From an uncultured Lachnospiraceae bacterium (GTDB lineage Bacteria; Bacillota; Clostridia; Lachnospirales; Lachnospiraceae): a stretch of 64,000 bases of DNA. How positions within the stretch are numbered: position 1 is the first letter of the stretch; each line of letters starts with the position of its first letter. Below are positions 53,505-61,419 of the stretch, one piece after another. Under the pieces are notes generated by a model. That model was not told the origin of the DNA. It searched no databases and was given only the letters and a program-made list of their open reading frames with translations. Location: positions 28,908-92,907 of the forward strand of contig CAMRSM010000014.1 in NCBI GenBank assembly GCA_947053345.1. Direction: 5' to 3'. Position numbers and translations under genes: made by a program.

Positions 53505-56138
53505 ATGGGAATTTACATGTTGCTCCCGGTCATTGCGGGAATGGGGGCGGTGGCAGGCCTTGCGGTTGCCGCTGTCCTGGTCGTACGGTGTTTTCTGAAA
53601 CGGGGTCCGAAGCTGTTTTGCTACCTGCTTTGGAGTGTCGTTTTGTTCCGGCTGCTCTGCCCGGTGTCCATACCATCCATGTTTTCCGCGCTGCGTCTGG
53701 TCGACCTGAAAGGAACTGCGCATATGAAGCCTGCGTCCGCGGCGCTGTTGGAATCGCTTCAGACGGGGGTTTCGGAGGGGAAGAGATGGGAAGGTATCCG
53801 GCAGAACGGAAATGCTCCTCTTAGTAAGGACGCGGGGGAAGGGACGCTGGCGGCAGATACGGATCTTTCGGGCTATGAGGATGGCAGGATGTTTGGCGGA
53901 GCCTATGATCTCTGGCTTGCGTGGGAGGGCAGGTTTAGCGTCGTCCGCCGTCCGGCAGCGGGGGAGACCGCTGCAACGGCGGATACTTCCCAGATTTTGC
54001 TTCCTGCCCCGCCCGCCCTGCTTTTGGAGAAGGGAGTTTCCGGGAAGGATGTCCTTTCGGAAGGCATGGTTGCGGCATGGGAGAGGCAGGGGCTTTTGGA
54101 AAATGCGATTTCCGTGGCAGGAGGTGCGGCGGGGCAGAATGTACCGGTGGGCGGGGATGCCCCTGTCCGGACAGGGTATGACAGCTTGCCCGCATGGCTT
54201 GTCATAGCCACATGGATATGGCTCTGCGGCATTGCCGTGATGTTGCTTTATAGCATATTCCGTATTCTGTGCCTGCGCAGGAAGCTGGTCGGCGCTGTGC
54301 GGCTTAGAGGAAATATTTACCAGTCCGATTATATTCAATCCCCATTTGTGTCCGGTGTGTTTGTGCCGAAGATTTATCTGCCGTCCGCCCTGTGCGGAAA
54401 AGAACAGGAGTATATTTTACTACATGAGCAGACGCATGTGAGAAGGGGCGACTATGTATTCCGGCTGCTGGCGTTTGCCGCGCTGATGCTCCACTGGTTC
54501 AACCCGCTTGTCTGGCTGGCGTTTTATCTCTCCGGCAAGGATATGGAGATGGCGTGCGACGAGGCGGTCATGAAAAAGATGAAGGAGGATATTCGGGCGG
54601 AATATTCCGTTTCCCTGTTAGAACTTGCGACCGGGCGGCATTTTGTTCTGGGAACCTACCTTGCCTTTGGGGAAGGGGATGTGAAGGGGCGGATCAAAAA
54701 TGTTATGCGCTATAAAAAACCGACCGTGTTCTGGATGGTCTTCGCGGCAATCTTCGTTTCGGGGACAGTCTGTGTGTTCGGCAGTGACCCGAAGACACCG
54801 GAAAAAGAAGGGCATACGGGGATTCTTAACCGGGTGCTGGTAGCCGGGACGGATTTTTATGATGCCGAAGACAGGGAAGGGCAGGAAAAATTCGGTGACG
54901 GCGCGGATAAGGAAGCGGGAAGCCGGACGGATAGCAGCGGAAATGACCGTTTTGGTGAGACTGAAGCACCGGGCGATGTCCTGACGGTCTATTCCCTTAC
55001 GGACAGTGCCGTTGCGCGGGAACTGGTCGCAGGCTTTGCATCGCGTTATCCGGACATTGAAGTTTGCCATGAGACCGGGAAGGAAGGGAGTTCGGTTCCG
55101 GAGCAGATTGATGCGCTGACAGTGAGGCTGCTTGCGGGAACGGGACCGGATGTGCTGCTTCTGGATGGGCTTCCGGCGCAGTCTTATCAGGAAAACGGGC
55201 TCTTGACGGACATGTCCAAAACCCTGGAACCGCTGAAGGAGGAACTGCAGGAAAATATTCTTTCTGCTTATACGGAGGATGGGGGGACATTTATGTTACC
55301 GGCCCGCTATTTTGTTCCGGTTATCCTTATACAGGAGCAGGGGGCGCGGCAGCTGGAATCCCTGCGCAGTCTTGTAGAGTATTCGTCGCCTCTGGAAGAG
55401 GGAAGAAAAATTGATCTGGACGGTTATTCCTGGGCGGACTTGCTGGAATTGGCGTATTATAATTATGCACCGGAATTTATCCTTCCGGACGGAAGCATGG
55501 ATGAAGAGGAAATTGCAAATTTCGTCTTGTACACGAAATGGCTGGGTGACGGCGCGTCGGTTGAAGGTGGGGAAGCGGCGCACCGGTATTTTGCGGAAGA
55601 GCTGGATGTGACGGAACTTGCGGAAAAGGATGCGGGGATTCTGCTTATGCCGTTTCGCGGGATGGATGATCTGTACACATATTCTGCCGAAGTTAAAAAT
55701 ATGGTATCGCAGGGCAGGAGAATGCTGCAGGTAGGAGGGAAATTCTTCCCGGTAGGGCTGGTTGGCATCAATGCTTGGTCAACGAACAAGGAGTTGGCGG
55801 GTTTGTTCGTGCAGACCGTATTTTCGGGGGAAATGCAGGCCGAATATAAAGGTTCCGGTTTTTCTGTCCATTCGGAAGTCTTCGAAGAAAATCTTGCAGA
55901 CTGGGCAAAGGCTTTGAGGACGGACACTCAGGGCGAAGTCTGGTGCGGGGAGGAAGGTGGAAGCAAGACTGTGGATGTGCTGGCGGAACAGATGGGGAGA
56001 GCGCTTCGCTCGGTTCGCAAGGGGCAGAATGTGGATGCCGCCGTTTTGCAGATCTTGACCGAGGAAGCGATAGGATATTTCAATGGGGAGGTTCTTTTGA
56101 AGGACTGTGTCGCGGCGATTGTGGAGCGGCTCTGGTAA
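53505..56138 (+). CDS. BlaR1-type M56 protease fused to a solute-binding-like sensor domain
   Basis: This 877-residue membrane protein pairs a BlaR1 protease with an unusual extracellular domain. Membrane segments lie near residues 4-30, 35-60, 225-255 and 407-426. The zinc motif HEQTH is at 307-311, with the helper MACDEAVMKK after it. A large extracytoplasmic loop (60-225) precedes the protease. After the last membrane segment comes a linker and then, from about 490, a domain starting VLTVYSLTDSAVARELVAGF with GPDVLLLDGLPAQSYQENGLL, YNYAPEFILPDG and GINAWSTNKELAGLFVQTVFSGEM. This matches the C-terminal domains of the three lipoproteins downstream and resembles family 1 extracellular solute-binding proteins. 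No penicillin-binding SxxK is seen. The start follows GGGGAGG. Confidence 0.88.
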   Translation: MGIYMLLPVIAGMGAVAGLAVAAVLVVRCFLKRGPKLFCYLLWSVVLFRLLCPVSIPSMFSALRLVDLKGTAHMKPASAALLESLQTGVSEGKRWEGIRQNGNAPLSKDAGEGTLAADTDLSGYEDGRMFGGAYDLWLAWEGRFSVVRRPAAGETAATADTSQILLPAPPALLLEKGVSGKDVLSEGMVAAWERQGLLENAISVAGGAAGQNVPVGGDAPVRTGYDSLPAWLVIATWIWLCGIAVMLLYSIFRILCLRRKLVGAVRLRGNIYQSDYIQSPFVSGVFVPKIYLPSALCGKEQEYILLHEQTHVRRGDYVFRLLAFAALMLHWFNPLVWLAFYLSGKDMEMACDEAVMKKMKEDIRAEYSVSLLELATGRHFVLGTYLAFGEGDVKGRIKNVMRYKKPTVFWMVFAAIFVSGTVCVFGSDPKTPEKEGHTGILNRVLVAGTDFYDAEDREGQEKFGDGADKEAGSRTDSSGNDRFGETEAPGDVLTVYSLTDSAVARELVAGFASRYPDIEVCHETGKEGSSVPEQIDALTVRLLAGTGPDVLLLDGLPAQSYQENGLLTDMSKTLEPLKEELQENILSAYTEDGGTFMLPARYFVPVILIQEQGARQLESLRSLVEYSSPLEEGRKIDLDGYSWADLLELAYYNYAPEFILPDGSMDEEEIANFVLYTKWLGDGASVEGGEAAHRYFAEELDVTELAEKDAGILLMPFRGMDDLYTYSAEVKNMVSQGRRMLQVGGKFFPVGLVGINAWSTNKELAGLFVQTVFSGEMQAEYKGSGFSVHSEVFEENLADWAKALRTDTQGEVWCGEEGGSKTVDVLAEQMGRALRSVRKGQNVDAAVLQILTEEAIGYFNGEVLLKDCVAAIVERLW

Positions 56139-56173
56139 GCAGGGATTCCCGGTTAATAATATAAAAGCGGCAG

Positions 56174-56241
56174 AATATGCCCTTTCTAGGTGGACAAGCA
56201 CAGATAAAAGTCTGTCACCCGGAAAGGGGCATATTTTTTTT
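56174..56241 (+). terminator. terminator after blaR1-SBP
   Basis: AATATGCCC...TTTC pairs with GAAA...GGGGCATATT around a TAGGTG/CACC stem, followed by eight T residues. The lipoprotein operon therefore needs its own promoter. Confidence 0.85.
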
Positions 56242-56294
56242 ATGGCTGTTTTTACGGAAACCACCAACTCCTTCAAAAAAAGACAAATATCCCC

Positions 56295-56323
56295 TTGACA
56301 AGATGGTTTACATGTTGTAAACT
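56295..56323 (+). promoter_or_regulatory. promoter of the SBP-lipoprotein operon
   Basis: TTGACA and TAAACT are separated by 17 bases, the same boxes as in the blaI promoter at 53053. Operator A covers the spacer and -10 box. Confidence 0.85.
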
Positions 56324-56349
56324 AAAAGGGAAGTTTACAACATGTAAAC
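56306..56349. promoter_or_regulatory. BlaI operators GTTTAC-N5-GTAAAC, copies 2 and 3
   Basis: GTTTACATGTTGTAAAC (56306-56322) and GTTTACAACATGTAAAC (56333-56349) are perfect inverted repeats with centres 27 bases apart. The half sites are identical to those before blaI. Confidence 0.88.
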
Positions 56350-56412
56350 CTAAAAAGAAAAGATACGGCGGAGAATGGAAGAAAGGCAGCCGTGTGGAAA
56401 GAGAGGATTAGG

Positions 56413-58791
56413 ATGAAAAAAATTTTGGCAAAGGCGGCCTGCATCTTATTGGGTGCCTCTCTGCTTTCCGGGTGCGGAAAGCAGCCCGGTGCGGATGGGA
56501 AAGCCGGCGCGGGGGATAAAAGCCAGTCGGTGGATCCTACTGTCGCAGCGCAGCCGACAGGTGCAGATGAGCCCGGCGGTAAAGGACAGGGTGCAGGAAG
56601 CGGAAATGCAGGGGACGGGCAGGGCGATGGGCATACCGGAACCGCGCAGGATGAAGACGGAAAAGACGGCGCGGATTCCGTGCAGGACGGCAGTAGTGCG
56701 GGTGGCACCGCGGTTTTCCCGGAGCTGAAAAACTACAGGGAGCGCGCCATCAATCTCCACCCGGATATCGAGGGGCTTGGTGAGTGGACCTGCGGCGCGC
56801 TCCAGAATGCGGAGGGGGAGATCGAATGGTTTACCATTGATTCCCGTTTGAGCAAAGCGGATACCCTGATCTTAAAGTATACTTTGGATGGAGCTTCCGG
56901 CTCTTGGGGAAAGGAGCCGGTCACATGGACGGAAGGCATCAAGGGAAAGCTGCAGGAAGGGCGGATTACCATCCTTCTCGGCGAGGACGGCAGCTATTAC
57001 GCTTATTACTGTGACGAGGGGCAGCTCTACCATTTTGTAAAGCAGGAGGGAGATTCCTACAAAGAGATTGTGATTCCGCACTGGGATATTACAGAGGAGC
57101 GTGATTACCGGATGATCCCCGGACGTGTCTGCGTGGCGGAAAACGGAAATATTGTCATGGCGGACCAGGGATACGAGTGTTATATCTACAGCGGGGAGGA
57201 CGGGCAGATCTTGGACAGCTTCCGTTGCGGATGGTATGAGAGCATATGTGTGGAAGGGAATGAATTGTTTATCATGAAGGACCGCACCAACAATGCTGTC
57301 TTCCGGTATGATATCGAAAAGTTAGAGCCCCTGCCGGAGGTCGAAGGGAATTTTGAGGGCGGGGTAAGGCTTGCCGTTGAGGGAGATGACCTTTATGCCT
57401 GCTGTCCGCAGGGGGTTTTCCGGGCAGAGAAGGACGGCGGGAGTTTCCAGAAGATCATGGATGCGGGAAAATATCTTTTTTCCAAGGAAAACGCCACCCT
57501 GATGAATCTTTTTATGGTAAAAGACGGATTTTACGTGACTTACGCGGAGCAGAGAGGTGTCATCAAGAAATATGCCCCGCGCGACCCGGACGAATTATTT
57601 TTAGGGGAGTTTACGGTTTATTCACTGGAAGATAAAGACCTGATTCTTGATATGGTTGTGGAGTTTCAGGCACAGCACCCGGAAATAGATGTGTTTTATG
57701 AAACGGGGGAAGGCGGCGGGGGAAGCACGACAGCAGCCGACCGTATCCGCGCGCTGAACGCGAGAATCCTTGCGGGGGATGGGCCGGATGTTTTGGTGCT
57801 TGACGGGCTGCCGGCACAGGCCTATGTGGAAAAGGGAATTTTGGCAGATTTTAGCGCGGTGCTCGAGGAGGAGAAGGAAAATATCACGCCGAATATCCTC
57901 GCGAATTTCATGCAGGGGGATGCGCTCTATATGCTGCCGATCCGCGTGATGATCCCGATGTTCGGTACTTCCGGGCAAGATCCGTCTATTTTTGATTCTC
58001 TGGAAGCATTCGCGGCATATTGTGAGGAAGAGGAAAAGCAGGCGCTTCCTGCCGGGATGCCGTACCAGTATTTTATTGAGTTTTTATATTACAATTTCCC
58101 GCCGGAATTTGTGGCGGAGGATAAGAGTGTCAGTAAAGAAAAGATCGATGCGTTTCTTGGGCTGGTAAAACGTGTCTGCGACGCGGAACATGCACTCACG
58201 CTTGCCGAGTCAGAATATTCCGTCGCCGATAGCGGGTATTTTTGGGGGAATACGCTGGATCACTGGTTCATGGCGGACGGACAGGAACTGATATTCATCA
58301 ATATGGCAGGCAACCTGAGCTATTTCCCGGATAAGGTAAGGCAGCGGGGTGGGCAGCTTCTCGAAAATCATGGGATGTATTTTACCAATGGGGTGCTTGG
58401 GATCAATGCGCGGTCAGAGGAGAAGGAATTGGCGGAGATGTTTGTGAAAGAGGCGTTTTCCTATCATTTGCAGGACTTTGATTCATTCCGTCCGGGATTT
58501 CCGGTTCATGTCAAGTGTCTGGAAGAGTTTTCACAGGAGGATTTCTCGAGGAATTTGAGTGGTTACCGGCTGATCGACAGTGGGAAAATGATTACATTTA
58601 AAGGCTTTACTCAGGAGGAAGCACGGAAAATGGCGGATGTCGTGAGGTCGGTTCATATCCCGGTGGAGCGCAATGAGATGATCTACGAGATCATCGAGGA
58701 TGAGACATTAAGCTTCTTAAGCGGGGCAAAGAGCAGACAGGCAGCGGCGGAAGAAATCGCGAACCGGATCAGCCTGTACTATTTTGAGTAA
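56413..58791 (+). CDS. SBP-domain lipoprotein 1
   Basis: This 792-residue lipoprotein begins the operon. The signal ends in LLGASLLSGC. Residues 25-100 are a Gly/Asp/Gln-rich linker. Residues 105-395 are repeated beta strands, suggesting a beta-propeller (ITILLGEDGSYYAYYCDEGQLYHFV, GNIVMADQGYECYIYSGEDGQILDSFRCGWYESICVEGNELFIM). From about 400 the domain shared with the blaR1 product follows: FTVYSLEDKDLILDMVVEFQAQHPEIDVFYETGEG, GPDVLVLDGLPAQAYVEKGIL, LYYNFPPEFVAEDK and GINARSEEKELAEMFVKEAF. The shared part resembles extracellular solute-binding proteins. No permease or ATPase gene is near. The start follows GAGAGGATTAGG. The ligand is unknown. Confidence 0.82.
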   Translation: MKKILAKAACILLGASLLSGCGKQPGADGKAGAGDKSQSVDPTVAAQPTGADEPGGKGQGAGSGNAGDGQGDGHTGTAQDEDGKDGADSVQDGSSAGGTAVFPELKNYRERAINLHPDIEGLGEWTCGALQNAEGEIEWFTIDSRLSKADTLILKYTLDGASGSWGKEPVTWTEGIKGKLQEGRITILLGEDGSYYAYYCDEGQLYHFVKQEGDSYKEIVIPHWDITEERDYRMIPGRVCVAENGNIVMADQGYECYIYSGEDGQILDSFRCGWYESICVEGNELFIMKDRTNNAVFRYDIEKLEPLPEVEGNFEGGVRLAVEGDDLYACCPQGVFRAEKDGGSFQKIMDAGKYLFSKENATLMNLFMVKDGFYVTYAEQRGVIKKYAPRDPDELFLGEFTVYSLEDKDLILDMVVEFQAQHPEIDVFYETGEGGGGSTTAADRIRALNARILAGDGPDVLVLDGLPAQAYVEKGILADFSAVLEEEKENITPNILANFMQGDALYMLPIRVMIPMFGTSGQDPSIFDSLEAFAAYCEEEEKQALPAGMPYQYFIEFLYYNFPPEFVAEDKSVSKEKIDAFLGLVKRVCDAEHALTLAESEYSVADSGYFWGNTLDHWFMADGQELIFINMAGNLSYFPDKVRQRGGQLLENHGMYFTNGVLGINARSEEKELAEMFVKEAFSYHLQDFDSFRPGFPVHVKCLEEFSQEDFSRNLSGYRLIDSGKMITFKGFTQEEARKMADVVRSVHIPVERNEMIYEIIEDETLSFLSGAKSRQAAAEEIANRISLYYFE

Positions 58792-58816
58792 AATGGCAAA
58801 AGGGCATCCGGCAGGT

Positions 58817-58844
58817 GAAAGGGATTTTGGGAGTGATCCCTTTC
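58817..58844. repeat. inverted repeat between lipoproteins 1 and 2
   Basis: GAAAGGGAT and ATCCCTTTC form a perfect 9-bp stem without a T tract. It may stabilise or process the message. Confidence 0.45.
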
Positions 58845-58910
58845 GCCCGGAAAACATATCGTGTTTCTTTCTTGGATGGCCGAAAAGAAAACCGAACCGG
58901 GGTGAAGTGG

Positions 58911-61256
58911 ATGAGAAAATACAGGATAAAAATTTTATGTTACATACTAAGCCTGGTTCTCCTTTCCGGCTGTGCAAATGGCTTACAAAACGGTGTAGGG
59001 GGAGAGGCGGGAAGTACCAAAGGAAGTATACAGGGTGGAGGGAAAGATGGAATAGAGGTAAATTCCGGCAGGAAGGAGGCAGAATCTTCCGGTTGGGGAG
59101 CAGACGGCACAAAAAACCTGCAGGGAGAGTTTACTATGGCAGGGAATTATCGGGAGATTGGGCTGAAAAACCCGGCAGGGATCGAGGAGCGGGGGGAGGT
59201 ATACTGCGGTACGTTTTTGAATGCGGAAGGGAATGTGGAATTGAATACCTTCAGCCCGTGGACGGAAACCGGAAAGGAAATGATCTTTTGCTACACTTTA
59301 AGTGGGGACGGCACACACTGGAACCGGCAGCCTGTCTTGTGGACGGAGGGCTTGAAGGGGAAACTGCAGCAAAACCGCATCAACCTGTTTTCCGGGGAGG
59401 ATCAGGTTTCCTATGCTTACTATTGCGATGAGGAGCAATTCTACCATTTGGTGCGGCAGGAGGGGGATTCCCATGTAGAGATCAAGATTGCGGACTGGGC
59501 GAATCGTAGGGGGGAATTTCTCGGCGAATTGTCGGTGCTTGCGTGCGGGAACATTGTCATGACGGACACGGTCGGAAATTGCTATGTTTACAGTCCGGAC
59601 GGTGCAAGAATACTGGATAGCTTTAAGTGCGGCTGGTGCGAGACCTTGTGTGTGTCGGGAAATGATGTTTTTGTACTGGATCGTGAGAGCGGTGCCATCC
59701 TGCACTACGACGGGGCAAATACGGAAATGCTGTCCGCCATTGAGGGGGATTTCACGAATATCGTGCGGCTTTCCGTCCATGAAGACGTGCTGTATGCCTG
59801 CAGCCCGGACGGGATTTTCTTTGCGGGCTTTGCGCGGGCAGGAAAAGCCGGTGACGGGGAAGAACCTTTAACAGAGCAGGAAAAGCCGCTTTTTTCAAAA
59901 TGGCTTGACGCGGGGAAATTCCATTTTTCCAAGGAGAACGGCTACCCGTTGGATTTTTTTTCCTTGGGGGAAATATTTTATGTTGTGTACGCGGAGAGCT
60001 GGGGGCGCATCAAAAAATATGTGCCAAGAAAGGAAAGCGATGCGTTCCTTGGCACCCTGACCGTTTATTCACTGGAAACGAGTGAACTGGTCATTGATAT
60101 GATCGGGGAATTTATGATGCAGTACCCGCAGATTGATGTGTATTACGAAACGGGGGAGGGGGCGGAGGGGGCTACCCTGGTTTCCGACCGCATCCGTGCC
60201 CTTAATACCAGGATCCTTTCAGGGGATGGGCCGGATATCATCATCCTTGACGGGCTGCCCGCGCAATCCTATGTCGAAAAGGGAATTTTGGCGGAGCTCT
60301 CTTTGCTGCTCTCGGAGCAGCTGCCAAAATTGCAGGAAAATATCGTTTCGAATTATATGCGCGGGGACGGTCTTTATATGCTGCCCCTGCGCTATTCCAT
60401 CCCGATGATCGCGACTTCCGGGCAGAACGCAGAAATTTTTGCTTCCCTTGCCGCACTCACGGCCTACTGCGAGGCGGAGGAAGGGAATGAGGTGATCCTG
60501 CCGAAAGTCCCATATCACGATATCGTGGAGCTTTTGTATTATAATTTCCCGCCGGGGATCATCGCTGCCGACGGGAGTGTGAATGAGGAGAATATCCTTG
60601 AATTTATCCGCCTTACCAAACGTTTTTGTGAGGCGGAGCGGGGTGTGGCTTCGGAGCAGCTCGCATCAGATTTATTCAAATTCCAGGCAAGAAGTCGGAA
60701 GAAAAATTATTTTTCCGGAAATACGTTATCCGGTTATAGCGAAGGGGAGCAGAAGCTGAGCTTTTTCAACATGACAGGAGTCTACGGGCTGGATACTTAC
60801 CCTGAGGCCACGAAGCTGCGCGGCGGTACCCTGCTTGGGAATAAGGGGATGTTTTTCCCGAACGGGGTTATCGGGATCAATGCACGCACAAAGAAGACGG
60901 ATTTTGCAGAATTGTTTTTAAAAGCTGCTTTTTCCTATGAAATGCAGCGGGTGCATTCCTCGGGTGCAGGTTTCTCGCTCCATAAAGAAGTGCTTGCGGA
61001 GGATGCCCAGGTGGACTGTTCCTATATGCTTACAAATTCCCAGCTCACGGAAACGAATACCTTGCATTATTTTAGCCGGAAGGATGCAAAACAGATGATA
61101 CAGATTGCGGGAGCCGTGCAGACCCCGGTGGAACGCAACGAGCCGTTATTTGAGATCATCCGGGATGAGGTGTATACCTGCCTGTGCGGGGAGCAGGAGG
61201 AACAGGAGGCCGTAAAAAAGATCGTGGAACGGGTGCAGCTGTATTATTATGAGTGA
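58911..61256 (+). CDS. SBP-domain lipoprotein 2
   Basis: This 781-residue paralogue has a lipoprotein signal ending in LSLVLLSGC, a shorter Gly/Ser linker and the same two-part build. The beta-rich part has NLFSGEDQVSYAYYCDEEQFYHLVRQEGDSHVEIKIADW and CYVYSPDGARILDSFKCGWCETLCVSGNDVFVLD. The solute-binding-like part begins near residue 383 with LTVYSLETSELVIDMIGEFMMQYPQIDVYYETGEGAEG and continues with GPDIIILDGLPAQSYVEKGIL and LYYNFPPGIIAADGS. It carries a small extra insert, SRKKNYFSGNTLSGYSEGEQKLSFFN. The start at 58911 follows GGGGTGAAGTGG; the track start at 58815 lies in the intergenic hairpin. Confidence 0.82.
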   Translation: MRKYRIKILCYILSLVLLSGCANGLQNGVGGEAGSTKGSIQGGGKDGIEVNSGRKEAESSGWGADGTKNLQGEFTMAGNYREIGLKNPAGIEERGEVYCGTFLNAEGNVELNTFSPWTETGKEMIFCYTLSGDGTHWNRQPVLWTEGLKGKLQQNRINLFSGEDQVSYAYYCDEEQFYHLVRQEGDSHVEIKIADWANRRGEFLGELSVLACGNIVMTDTVGNCYVYSPDGARILDSFKCGWCETLCVSGNDVFVLDRESGAILHYDGANTEMLSAIEGDFTNIVRLSVHEDVLYACSPDGIFFAGFARAGKAGDGEEPLTEQEKPLFSKWLDAGKFHFSKENGYPLDFFSLGEIFYVVYAESWGRIKKYVPRKESDAFLGTLTVYSLETSELVIDMIGEFMMQYPQIDVYYETGEGAEGATLVSDRIRALNTRILSGDGPDIIILDGLPAQSYVEKGILAELSLLLSEQLPKLQENIVSNYMRGDGLYMLPLRYSIPMIATSGQNAEIFASLAALTAYCEAEEGNEVILPKVPYHDIVELLYYNFPPGIIAADGSVNEENILEFIRLTKRFCEAERGVASEQLASDLFKFQARSRKKNYFSGNTLSGYSEGEQKLSFFNMTGVYGLDTYPEATKLRGGTLLGNKGMFFPNGVIGINARTKKTDFAELFLKAAFSYEMQRVHSSGAGFSLHKEVLAEDAQVDCSYMLTNSQLTETNTLHYFSRKDAKQMIQIAGAVQTPVERNEPLFEIIRDEVYTCLCGEQEEQEAVKKIVERVQLYYYE

Positions 61257-61419
61257 GGCAGCTTTTGGTTGAGCGGGATGAAAAGCCGGCAATACCCGCC
61301 CGCATCGTTTTGGAAAGAAATTTTGAAAAAAGATTTTGCATAAGCCTTATGAAGAAATTCCTTCCGGAACGCTTGGGATCATAAGGGCGTATGGAAAATC
61401 AGACAATGGAGGTAAAATG

